From an uncultured Bacteroidales bacterium (lineage in GTDB: Bacteria; Bacteroidota; Bacteroidia; Bacteroidales; UBA932), in NCBI GenBank assembly GCA_900318445.1, contig ONKO01000009.1, positions 1-64,000 of the forward strand: a stretch of DNA of 64,000 bases. Direction: 5' to 3'. Shown here one piece after another: positions 34,419 to 43,055 of this stretch. Position 1 is the stretch's first letter, and each line of letters starts with the position of its first letter. Made by a program: the position numbers and the translations under genes. The notes below the pieces were generated by a model, which was not told the origin of the DNA, ran no database searches, and saw only the letters and a program-made list of their open reading frames with translations.

Positions 34419-37400
34419 ATGAAAAAATTCCAATTTTTTCTCGCGGCATTCCTGATGGTCCTTGTGGCCGTCACTGCCCAGGCCCAGCCCAAGACGGTGA
34501 AGGGTACGGTGGTGGCTGCCTCGGACGGTCAGCCCCTCGTGGGAGCCACCGTGACCATCGACGGGAATACGAAGTATTACGCGATCACCGACCTGGACGG
34601 TAATTTCCAGATCAACAATGTGCCTTCCGGCGCCAAGAATGTCATTGCATCCAACATGGGTTACAAGGATGCTTCCGTACCCGTGGCTGCCAATGTGAAG
34701 ATTGCCATGGAAGACGACGTGAACGTGCTGGAAGCCGCTGTGGCAACCGGTATGTACACCGTTGACCGCCGTCTCAATACCGGTTCCACCGTCAAGATTG
34801 ACGCTTCCGAGAGCAATATCTCCGGTATGGCCGATATTTCCCGTTCCCTGGAAGGCCGCGCTGCCGGTGTGTCCGTGCAGAACGTGTCCGGTACCTTCGG
34901 TACGGCCCCCAAGATCCGCGTCCGTGGTGCTACCTCCATCTACGGCTCCTCCAAACCGCTGTGGGTGGTAGACGGCGTTATCATGGAAGATGTGGTGGAC
35001 GTTTCCGCCGACCAGCTCTCCTCCGGTGATGCCAATACCCTTATCTCCAGCGCCATCGCCGGTCTCAACTCCGACGATATCGAGACCTTTGATATTCTGA
35101 AGGACGGTTCCGCTACCTCCATCTATGGCGCCCGCGCCATGGCCGGCGTTATCGTCGTTACCACCAAGAAAGGTAAGTCCGGCCAGAGCCACATTACCTA
35201 TACCGGTGAATATACCTACCGTCTCAAGCCCTCCTACGACACCTTCAACATCATGAACTCGCAGGACCAGATGGAAGTATACCAGGAACTGCAGCAGAAG
35301 GGTTACCTCAACTACGCAGAGACGGCCAATGCCTCCAACAGCGGTATCTACGGCAAAATGTACCAGCTCATCAGCCAGTACGACGCCACCAGCGGTTCCT
35401 TCGGTCTGGAGAACACCCAGAAAGCCCGCAACGCCTACCTTCGCGCTGCCGAGTTCCGTAACACCGACTGGTTTGACATCCTGTTCAACAACACCATCCA
35501 GCACAACCACTCCATCAGCGCATCAGGCGGTACCGAGAAGGCCAACTACTACGCCTCCCTGTCCGTGATGCAGGATCCGGGCTGGACCCTCCAGAGCTCC
35601 GTGCAGCGTTACACCGCTAACGTGAACACCGGTTTCAAGCTCTCCAGCAAGCTCACCCTCAACCTCATCGGCAACGCTTCCTACCGTAAGCAGCGCGCTC
35701 CCGGTACCATCAATGGAGAAACCGACGTCGTGTCCGGTGAAGTCAAGCGTGACTTTGATATTAACCCGTACTCCTACGCCCTCAACACCTCCCGTGCCCT
35801 GGATCCCGACGAGTACTACACCCGCAACTACTCTCCCTTCAACATCAAGCACGAGCTGGAGAACAACTACCTGGATCTGGGCGTGAGCGATATCCGCGTG
35901 CAGGGAGAACTCAAGTTCAAGCCCTTCGAATCTCTGGAAATCAGCGGTATCGCCGCCTACAAGCACGCCGGTACCACCCAGGAACACTACGTGCTGGACT
36001 ACGCCAATCAGGCCCTTGCCTATCGTGAGGCCTCCACTCCGGCTATCCGTGATGCCAACCCGTTCCTCTACAAGGATCCCGAGAACCTGTACGGTTACAA
36101 GTACAGCGTCATGCCGGTGGGCGGTATCTACGAGCGCACCGAAAACAGTATGGACGGCTGGGACCTCCGTGCCACCGCCAGCTTCAACAAGACCTTCGGT
36201 CAGGACCACACCGTGAACCTGTTCGGCGGCGCCGAGGTTAACAGCCTGGACCGTCACAGCACCTGGTTCCGTGGCTGGGGCATGCAGTTCGACTTCGGTG
36301 AAATCGCCAACTACGACTACCACGTGTTCAAGCAGGGTGCCGAGGAAAACACCCAGTATTTCACCATGGGCAACACGCACGTGCGCAGCGCCGCTTTCTT
36401 TGCCAACGCCACCTATTCCTATAAAGGTAAGTATGTCATCAATGGCACCGGCCGTTACGAGGGTACCAACTTCCTGGGCAAGGCCCGCACCGCCCGCTGG
36501 CTCCCTACCTGGAACATCTCCGGCGCCTGGAACGTCCACGAGGAAGATTTCATGAAGGGTCTGTTCCCCGTTCTCTCCCACCTCTCCCTCAAGGCTTCCT
36601 ACTCCCTTACCGGTGACCGTCCCCCTGTGACCAACTCCTTCGTGGTCATCCGTGCCGTGAACCCCTGGCGTCCTTTTGCCGACGACAAGGAGAGCGCCCT
36701 GGCCATCGAAGAGCTTGCCAACAACTCCCTCACCTATGAGAAGAAGCACGAGCTCAACCTGAGCGTTGAGGCCGGTCTGTTTGACAACCGCGTCAATGTG
36801 GCCGCCGACTGGTACACCCGTAACAACTTCGACCTTGTCGGCCCTGTCACTACCCAGGGTATCGGCGGTAAGGTTCGCAAGCTGGGTAACGTTGCTGCCA
36901 TGCACTCCGACGGTATCGAGGTCTCCCTCACTACCACCAACATCAAGACCAAGGACTTCAGCTGGAGCACCAACTTCATCTACTCCCACTCCTACAACGA
37001 GGTAACCGAACTGGAAAGCCAGATGCGCATGATCGACCTCATCTCCGGTAACGGTTTCACCCGCAAGGGATACCCTGTGAGAAGCCTCTTCTCCCTGCAG
37101 TTCGCCGGCCTTAACGGAGAAGGTCTCCCTACCTTCATCAATGAAGACGGTGACAGGACCGTTTCCGGCATCTACTTCCAGGAAAACGACGAGGAGAAGC
37201 TCAAGAACCTGGTGTATTCCGGTTCCGTAGATCCTACCGACGTAGGTTCCTTCGGTAACATCTTCTCCTGGAAGGGATTCAAGCTCAACGTGTTCATCAC
37301 CTATTCCTTCGGCAATGTCATCCGTATGGATCCCGTTTTCCGTTCTTCCTACGACGACCTCGACTCCATGCCCAAGGAATTCAAGAACCGCTGGACCGTT

Positions 37401-37760
37401 CCTGGTGACGAGGCTACTACCAACATTCCGGTTATCGCCTCCAGCTGGCAGAACCGTGTGTACAGCGCCTCCGGTAACGCTCTGAGCTATGCGTACAACG
37501 CCTATAACTTCTCTACTGAGCGCATTGCAAAAGGTGACTTTATCCGCCTCAAGGAAATCTCCCTGGCCTACGACTTCCCCAAGTCCGTGACCAAGGCCCT
37601 GCACCTGGGAAGCCTGGGTGTGAAGCTGCAGGCCACCAACCTCTTCCTGCTCTATGCCGACAAGAAGCTCAACGGACAGGATCCGGAATTCTTCAACACC
37701 GGTGGTGTGGCCGTTCCGCTGCCCAAGCAGTTCACCTTCACGCTCAAGATTGGTCTTTAA
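34419..37760 (+). CDS. SusC/RagA family TonB-linked outer membrane transporter
   Basis: A 1113-residue outer-membrane transporter. It has a signal peptide (MKKFQFFLAAFLMVLVAVTA), a CarboxypepD_reg-like domain (VKGTVVAASDGQPLVGATV, about 27-105), a TonB plug (RVRGATSIYGSSKPLWVVDG, about 165-260) and a 22-strand-type barrel to the C-terminal FTFTLKIGL. It should work with the adjacent SusD lid and import oligomers using TonB energy. I see no anti-sigma-binding STN domain, so no sigma/anti-sigma control is implied. The ligand class is inferred from neighbours to be peptides. Confidence 0.96.
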   Translation: MKKFQFFLAAFLMVLVAVTAQAQPKTVKGTVVAASDGQPLVGATVTIDGNTKYYAITDLDGNFQINNVPSGAKNVIASNMGYKDASVPVAANVKIAMEDDVNVLEAAVATGMYTVDRRLNTGSTVKIDASESNISGMADISRSLEGRAAGVSVQNVSGTFGTAPKIRVRGATSIYGSSKPLWVVDGVIMEDVVDVSADQLSSGDANTLISSAIAGLNSDDIETFDILKDGSATSIYGARAMAGVIVVTTKKGKSGQSHITYTGEYTYRLKPSYDTFNIMNSQDQMEVYQELQQKGYLNYAETANASNSGIYGKMYQLISQYDATSGSFGLENTQKARNAYLRAAEFRNTDWFDILFNNTIQHNHSISASGGTEKANYYASLSVMQDPGWTLQSSVQRYTANVNTGFKLSSKLTLNLIGNASYRKQRAPGTINGETDVVSGEVKRDFDINPYSYALNTSRALDPDEYYTRNYSPFNIKHELENNYLDLGVSDIRVQGELKFKPFESLEISGIAAYKHAGTTQEHYVLDYANQALAYREASTPAIRDANPFLYKDPENLYGYKYSVMPVGGIYERTENSMDGWDLRATASFNKTFGQDHTVNLFGGAEVNSLDRHSTWFRGWGMQFDFGEIANYDYHVFKQGAEENTQYFTMGNTHVRSAAFFANATYSYKGKYVINGTGRYEGTNFLGKARTARWLPTWNISGAWNVHEEDFMKGLFPVLSHLSLKASYSLTGDRPPVTNSFVVIRAVNPWRPFADDKESALAIEELANNSLTYEKKHELNLSVEAGLFDNRVNVAADWYTRNNFDLVGPVTTQGIGGKVRKLGNVAAMHSDGIEVSLTTTNIKTKDFSWSTNFIYSHSYNEVTELESQMRMIDLISGNGFTRKGYPVRSLFSLQFAGLNGEGLPTFINEDGDRTVSGIYFQENDEEKLKNLVYSGSVDPTDVGSFGNIFSWKGFKLNVFITYSFGNVIRMDPVFRSSYDDLDSMPKEFKNRWTVPGDEATTNIPVIASSWQNRVYSASGNALSYAYNAYNFSTERIAKGDFIRLKEISLAYDFPKSVTKALHLGSLGVKLQATNLFLLYADKKLNGQDPEFFNTGGVAVPLPKQFTFTLKIGL

Positions 37761-37778
37761 TTGAATTGGCTCAACGAT

Positions 37779-39491
37779 ATGAAAACTAGATATATTTTTG
37801 CCGCATCCCTGATGCTCCTGGGCCTTGTCTCCTGCGACAAGTTCCTGGATACCATGCCCGATAACCGGGCCGAGGTAAACTCTGCATCGAAGATCCGGGC
37901 TCTCCTTTCTTCCGGCTATCCGGCCAATACCTACCTCACCTTCAACGAGTACATGTCCGACAACGTGGACAACCTGGGTGACGATAACCCCGGCACCAAC
38001 CGTTTTATGGATCAGATCTACACCTGGTCAGATGTGACGGAAGAGACCAACGACAGCCCCACCAATTTCTGGGGAGAGTCCTACCTGTGTATCGCCCATG
38101 CCAACCAGGCACTGGACGCTATCTATGATCTCACTGGAACTTCTTCCATTGCTGAAGCCGACGCCATCGTGGCTGCCGGTTACGGTGCCGAGATGGCCGA
38201 AGCCCTCCTCATCCGTGCCTACAACCACTTCATGCTGGTGAATGAGTTCTGTCTCAACTATAACACCCAGACCAGCTCCAAGGACCTGGGTATTCCCTAC
38301 ATGGAAGAAGTTGAACTGGAACTGAACCCCAAGTACGAGCGTGGCACTGTGGCCGAGGTTTATGAAAAGATCCAGAGAGACCTGGAACTGGGCCTCAAGT
38401 ATGTTAGCGACGGCTACTATCAGGTTCCCAAGTACCACTTCAACACCCGCGCTGCCTGGGCTTTTGCCGCCCGCTTCTATCTCTACTCCGAGCAGTGGGA
38501 CAAGGCTGTGGAAGCTGCCACCAAGTGTGTGGGCTCCGAGCCCTCCTCTTCGCTTCGCGACTGGCAGTCCATCGGCAAGCTGGAGAGAGACAGGGATGTA
38601 AGAAGCTATGAGTTCGTAAAGTCCAAGTATGCGGCCAACCTCCTCATGCTCACCAGCTACTCCGCATTCGGCTACTACTTCTGCTATCCTGGCATTACCA
38701 AGTATTCCCACAACTCCTATCTTTCCTTTACGGAAGTAGGATATGCCAAGAACGTCTGGGGCAATGAGCAGACCGGCTGGCGCAATGTGAGCGACTGGTA
38801 CTACATGTCGCCCGAATGGTACAACGGTGCCACCTTCGACTGCATTGCCTACTTCAAGATTCCCTACATGTTCGAGTACACGGATCCCGTGGCCCGTATC
38901 GGTTATGCCCACGCCGTGTGCCCTGCCTTCACCACGGATGAGGCACTCCTGAACCGTGCCGAGGCCAACGTGATGCTGCACAACTACGACGCCGCCACGG
39001 CCGATATAAATATCTATATCAAGAGCGTGATCAAGCCCACGTACTTCAAGAAAGATCTCACCACCGAGGACATCGTGGCTTTCTACTCCGCCATTGAGAA
39101 CGGTACCTGGGACAAGCCCACCATCAAGAAGAAGCTGAATCCGGCCTTCAACATCGGTGCCGACAAGGGCATCCAGGAGTCCATGATCCAGTGCGTGCTG
39201 GGCCTCAAGCGTATGGACCAGATGGCCCAGGGCCTGCGCTGGTTCGACATCAAGCGCTATGGCATCGAGATCTGGCGCCGTACCCTGCAGCCGGATCCCA
39301 AGGCTGGCCAGTATGATGCTGCCTTCAAGCCGTATCGTCTGGACGATGTCCTCACTGTGGATGATCCCCGCCGTGCCATGCAGATCCCTCAGGATGTAGT
39401 CTCTGCCGGCTTCAAGCCTAATCCCCGTGCAACCGACAAGCCGGCCGAGATTGTGCATCAGCCCAAGTCCCTGCCTGTTTCCAACCAATAA
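37779..39491 (+). CDS. SusD/RagB family lipoprotein
   Basis: A 570-residue surface lipoprotein (GLVSCDKFLDTMPDNRAEV, lipobox Cys19) with the TPR-like SusD fold: AEALLIRAYNHFMLVNEFC near 150-168, RAAWAFAARFYLYSEQWDKA in the middle, and a C-terminal ligand-facing region. It is the substrate-capturing lid of the upstream SusC. The short DKFLDTMPDNR opening is typical of RagB/SusD proteins. ATG 37779 places the signal peptide correctly; the earlier in-frame TTG lies directly after the susC stop. Confidence 0.95.
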   Translation: MKTRYIFAASLMLLGLVSCDKFLDTMPDNRAEVNSASKIRALLSSGYPANTYLTFNEYMSDNVDNLGDDNPGTNRFMDQIYTWSDVTEETNDSPTNFWGESYLCIAHANQALDAIYDLTGTSSIAEADAIVAAGYGAEMAEALLIRAYNHFMLVNEFCLNYNTQTSSKDLGIPYMEEVELELNPKYERGTVAEVYEKIQRDLELGLKYVSDGYYQVPKYHFNTRAAWAFAARFYLYSEQWDKAVEAATKCVGSEPSSSLRDWQSIGKLERDRDVRSYEFVKSKYAANLLMLTSYSAFGYYFCYPGITKYSHNSYLSFTEVGYAKNVWGNEQTGWRNVSDWYYMSPEWYNGATFDCIAYFKIPYMFEYTDPVARIGYAHAVCPAFTTDEALLNRAEANVMLHNYDAATADINIYIKSVIKPTYFKKDLTTEDIVAFYSAIENGTWDKPTIKKKLNPAFNIGADKGIQESMIQCVLGLKRMDQMAQGLRWFDIKRYGIEIWRRTLQPDPKAGQYDAAFKPYRLDDVLTVDDPRRAMQIPQDVVSAGFKPNPRATDKPAEIVHQPKSLPVSNQ

Positions 39492-39503
39492 ACCGGACGT
39501 GTT

Positions 39504-40457
39504 ATGAAAAAGTATATCCTTCCCTTTATAATCCTGGCCTCTCTCGCCTTCGCTTCCTGTGAGCAGGACATGCTTAGCGAGACAAGCGTAATTAAGGATT
39601 CCACTGTGGAAATGAACGACTTCGACTACTGGTTGGAGGCCAATTTCCTGAAACCCTACAACATCGAGTTCAAGTACCGCTTCACCATGGACGAGTCCGA
39701 CAAAGGTTACTGGACCGTTCCGGCCGATATCGATGCTTCCATCGTGTATGCCCACCTGGTGAAATACCTGTGCGTAGACACCTATGACGAGATTGCCGGT
39801 ATCAACTTTACCCGTGCCTATTTCCCCAAGATGTTCTTCCTCATCGGTACCTGGGAATTCAAGAACAACGGTTCCTACATCCTGGGTACGGCCGAGGGCG
39901 GCAAGAAGATCATGCTCTCCGGCGTAAACGAGTTGCCGCTGTGGTTTGAGGCCTACGAAGAGGGCCGTATTACGAAGGAAGAACTGGCAGAGGGTCTGAG
40001 CAATCAGTACATCAAGACCATCCACCACGAGTTTACCCACATCCTCAACCAGACCAAGAGCTATCCCGAGACGTTCGGAAACATTACGCCTTCCACGTAT
40101 GTCGGTGATGCCTGCTTCGATACGGACCAGTACTGGCGTGGCCGCGGTTATATCACTGCCTATTCCCAGAGTGAACACCGCGAGGACTTTGCCGAGCTCC
40201 TGTCCGAGTACATTACGCACGATGAGGCCTGGTGGGATGCTCAGCTGAAGGCTGCCCACGACGAAACTGCCGAGGTGCGCAAGAAGGATCCCAGCGCTGA
40301 ATATGGAGACGTCTATATCAAGTCCAAGATGGACATCGTCGCCGAATACATGAATTCGGCCTGGGGTATTGACGTCAACGATCTCCGTGACATCCTGCTG
40401 CGCCGCTTTGATGATGTGACTCTTGGTCGTGTAGACCTTAATACCGTAGAACTTTAG
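39504..40457 (+). CDS. SusCD-associated zinc metallopeptidase lipoprotein
   Basis: A 317-residue lipoprotein (lipobox FASC, Cys19) with a zincin site: His175-Glu176-x-x-His179 in TIHHEFTHILNQ, plus a later QSEHREDFAELLSEY block that may supply the third ligand. It fits the family of zinc metallohydrolase lipoproteins encoded beside SusC/SusD pairs (Peptidase_Mx1 type). A surface peptidase beside the importer suggests protein substrates. susD lies 12 bp upstream and the DUF4302 gene 17 bp downstream. No inhibitor or pro-domain is visible. Confidence 0.88.
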   Translation: MKKYILPFIILASLAFASCEQDMLSETSVIKDSTVEMNDFDYWLEANFLKPYNIEFKYRFTMDESDKGYWTVPADIDASIVYAHLVKYLCVDTYDEIAGINFTRAYFPKMFFLIGTWEFKNNGSYILGTAEGGKKIMLSGVNELPLWFEAYEEGRITKEELAEGLSNQYIKTIHHEFTHILNQTKSYPETFGNITPSTYVGDACFDTDQYWRGRGYITAYSQSEHREDFAELLSEYITHDEAWWDAQLKAAHDETAEVRKKDPSAEYGDVYIKSKMDIVAEYMNSAWGIDVNDLRDILLRRFDDVTLGRVDLNTVEL

Positions 40458-40474
40458 CAGTGGAGGAAATGAAT

Positions 40475-41791
40475 ATGAAACTGAAAAATTCCATTGTAAT
40501 CGTGGCAGCAGCCCTGCTGTCCCTTACTTCCTGCCTCAAGGACCAGACCGACGTTTTTGAAACGCCGTCTTCCCAGCGCATGCAGGACTATCTGGCGAAT
40601 GTGCGTTCCCTCCTCACCGATTCTTCCAACAAGAATGGCTGGGTTCTCTCCTACTATCCCGGGAAGGACTATGCTACCTGCTATATGGGAGTTGTGTTCG
40701 AGGCTCAGAAGGTCACGGCCTATGGCCAGGATGCTCCCGAGACCGGCGTAACTTCCAGCTATAAACTCACCGAGGATGACGGCCCCGTGCTGTCTTTCGA
40801 TACTTATAATTCTGTCCTCCACTATTATGCCACCTCCGACGCCTCCCACTACCAGGCCCGTGGCGGTGACTTCGAATTTGAAATCAAAAGTGTGGAGAAG
40901 GACCGTATCGTCCTTCGCGGCAAGCGTTCCGGTAACTACTGCTACCTGGATAAGCTCTCCAAGAGCGTGCCCGACTTCCTCAAAGAGGCAGTTGCTGCAG
41001 AAGCTGCCCTGAACATTGTTTCTTTCACCGGGGAAGTTACCGGAGGTCTTGTGGATGGATTCCTGGATGGAACCAGTCATACGTTCTCCATCGGCCGTAA
41101 AGATGCTGACGCCACAGAGATGGTATCGGCTCGTTACATGGTGACTACTTTCGGAGAAGATGAGAACAAAAAGGTCGGTATCCATTTCAACGAACCTTTC
41201 ACCTTCCAGGGTGTGACCTTTGAGGACTTCGTATATGAAGAAGATGCCGAAAATCCGACTATTGGAACTCTTTCCGGTTCCGGTATTGCTTTCACGAAGG
41301 TCGTTCCGGAAGGCTATGTCGCGTACAACCAGTTTGTGGGCACATATAAGCTCAAATATGCCAACGGTTCATTTGATGTAACGCTCGTTCCCTATGAAAG
41401 TGGTTCCTCCTTCAAACTGAAGGGATTCTGCGACAAGTTTGAACCCATCATCACTTACAATGGCGCCCGTGGCTATCTCTCCTGGATTGTTCAGGAAGTG
41501 GGTTCTGCCGGCTCCAACGTTATCAAACTGTGCCCGCTGGATTCCGATGCTGGCTACCTGGGCTGGGCTGACGGTATCGGTATGAACGGCCGCGCCGTTG
41601 ACAATACCGCAAAGAACATTGTCATCGAGTGGGAGGATAACGGCCTCTGGGGCAGCTATAATGCCACTGGCTGGATTCTTTGGTCCTTCGATGCCAGCGG
41701 AAGCTCCGCCGGTCAGTATTCTGACTGGGCACTGGCTTCGGGTAAAGAGTATATCTTTGGTCCCATGACCATGACCAAAATTGTAGAATAG
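40475..41791 (+). CDS. DUF4302 lipoprotein
   Basis: A 438-residue lipoprotein (lipobox LTSC, Cys20) whose opening (QRMQDYLANVRSLLTDSSN, GWVLSYYPG) fits the DUF4302 family, a Bacteroidota-only group that commonly follows the zinc metallopeptidase in SusC/D loci. No catalytic motif is seen; it is beta-rich throughout. Function unknown, probably a surface accessory of the importer. A GGAGGAA sequence at 40462-40468 sits 6 nt before ATG 40475, one of the few Shine-Dalgarno-like sites in the window; it supports this start over ATG 40469. Confidence 0.78.
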   Translation: MKLKNSIVIVAAALLSLTSCLKDQTDVFETPSSQRMQDYLANVRSLLTDSSNKNGWVLSYYPGKDYATCYMGVVFEAQKVTAYGQDAPETGVTSSYKLTEDDGPVLSFDTYNSVLHYYATSDASHYQARGGDFEFEIKSVEKDRIVLRGKRSGNYCYLDKLSKSVPDFLKEAVAAEAALNIVSFTGEVTGGLVDGFLDGTSHTFSIGRKDADATEMVSARYMVTTFGEDENKKVGIHFNEPFTFQGVTFEDFVYEEDAENPTIGTLSGSGIAFTKVVPEGYVAYNQFVGTYKLKYANGSFDVTLVPYESGSSFKLKGFCDKFEPIITYNGARGYLSWIVQEVGSAGSNVIKLCPLDSDAGYLGWADGIGMNGRAVDNTAKNIVIEWEDNGLWGSYNATGWILWSFDASGSSAGQYSDWALASGKEYIFGPMTMTKIVE

Positions 41792-41795
41792 CCTT

Positions 41796-43055
41796 ATGAA
41801 AAAGTATATCGCATTTCTTACTATAGCCCTTGCGCTGGCCGCCTGCAAGAAGGCCCAGCCCACCGGTGCCCAGTATCTTGCGGCTCCTGTCCTGGAGACC
41901 AGCACGGGTACGGTACAGTTCTCCTCCGAGGGCGGAAAGTCCGTCGTATCGGCCTCTACCTTCGAGACCCTCGAAGCCAAGACGGCCCAGACCTGGCTTA
42001 CCGTGGCGGTTGATGGACACGATGTCACCCTCACGGCCGCGCCCAACGCTTCCATCGAAAGCCGTTATGCTATCGTGGAACTCAAGTCGGCCGGTGCTTC
42101 CCGCTCTGTCCAGGTGGTCCAGTTTGGTTACAACACCAAGTACCTCTGGCAGGAAGGATACAATTTCGCCGGCGCCGGTGGCGTGCTCAATCTGCGGTAC
42201 GCCAACACCGATGCTACCATCCGCGTGAAGGTTTCCGACAACTGGATTTCGGCTGCTGCCTCCGACGGTATCCTTACCATCACTGTAGCGGAGAATCCCG
42301 AGTCTGAACCCCGTGAAGGCTCCATCGAGTGGATTGCCGGAGACGACAATCGTACTATCGTCATTACCCAGGCCAAGGGCTCTGCAGGCGGCGGTGGTGG
42401 CGGAAACGGCCCCGTCATCTTCAGCGAAGACTTTGAAAGTATTGACAACCTCGCAGAGTGGATGCTTCTCGACATGGATGGAGATGGCAACGCATGGGGT
42501 TACGCGGATTTCCTGGCTGCCCACTCCGGTATCGGCATCATCTTCAGCCAGTCCTATGACAATGACAGCGGCCCTCTTACTCCCGACAACTGGGTAATTA
42601 CTCCGGGTGTCCAGCTCACTTCCGACAACTACGTCAGTTTTTGGGTGACCGGTCAGGATCCTTCCTACTCGAAAGAGCACTACGGTGTATTCATTGGCAC
42701 CGTCCTTCCTTCGAGCGCTGCAGATCTGGACGCTTATCAGAATATCTTCGAGGCTACCAATCCGGTGTCCGATCCCTACGAAGAGGAAGTTGTAGTGTTT
42801 GAAGGCGCCAACGGTCCCCAGAACATGAACTGGCAGCGTATTGCCGTCAAGATTCCGGCTTCTTATGACAACCAGACCGTATATATTGCGTTCCGTCATT
42901 TCAACTGCACCGATATGTACTTCCTGAATCTGGATGATGTGATGGTTACGTCCGGCCAGCCTGAGAAGACGGCCTCCTCCTATGCTTGCGTTCCTTCGGC
43001 CCGCCCGAATATGAACTACGACAATCCCTTTGCATTTTACAAGAAGATCAAGTAA
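41796..43055 (+). CDS. BACON and choice-of-anchor-J domain lipoprotein
   Basis: A 419-residue lipoprotein (lipobox LAAC, Cys17). Two BACON-like all-beta domains (about 28-113 and 114-198; cores TWLTVAVDG and NWISAAASDG, each ending in a VVQFG- or VITQA-like strand) are followed by a six-glycine linker near 202-207 and a choice-of-anchor-J/MAM-like domain (FSEDFESIDNLAEWMLLDMD, then DNWVITPGVQL, and ending near VTSG). Such domains bind proteins or mucin-like glycans and are not catalytic. It is a probable surface binding protein. The gap to the upstream gene is 4 bp; the protease starts right at its end. Confidence 0.82.
   Translation: MKKYIAFLTIALALAACKKAQPTGAQYLAAPVLETSTGTVQFSSEGGKSVVSASTFETLEAKTAQTWLTVAVDGHDVTLTAAPNASIESRYAIVELKSAGASRSVQVVQFGYNTKYLWQEGYNFAGAGGVLNLRYANTDATIRVKVSDNWISAAASDGILTITVAENPESEPREGSIEWIAGDDNRTIVITQAKGSAGGGGGGNGPVIFSEDFESIDNLAEWMLLDMDGDGNAWGYADFLAAHSGIGIIFSQSYDNDSGPLTPDNWVITPGVQLTSDNYVSFWVTGQDPSYSKEHYGVFIGTVLPSSAADLDAYQNIFEATNPVSDPYEEEVVVFEGANGPQNMNWQRIAVKIPASYDNQTVYIAFRHFNCTDMYFLNLDDVMVTSGQPEKTASSYACVPSARPNMNYDNPFAFYKKIK

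Noticed and set aside
31899..35510. A 1203-codon minus-strand open frame opposite the first lipoprotein and susC
   Set aside because: It is a shadow of plus-strand codon use. It crosses two well-supported genes, and its product has only low-complexity Gly/Val/His text with no domain.
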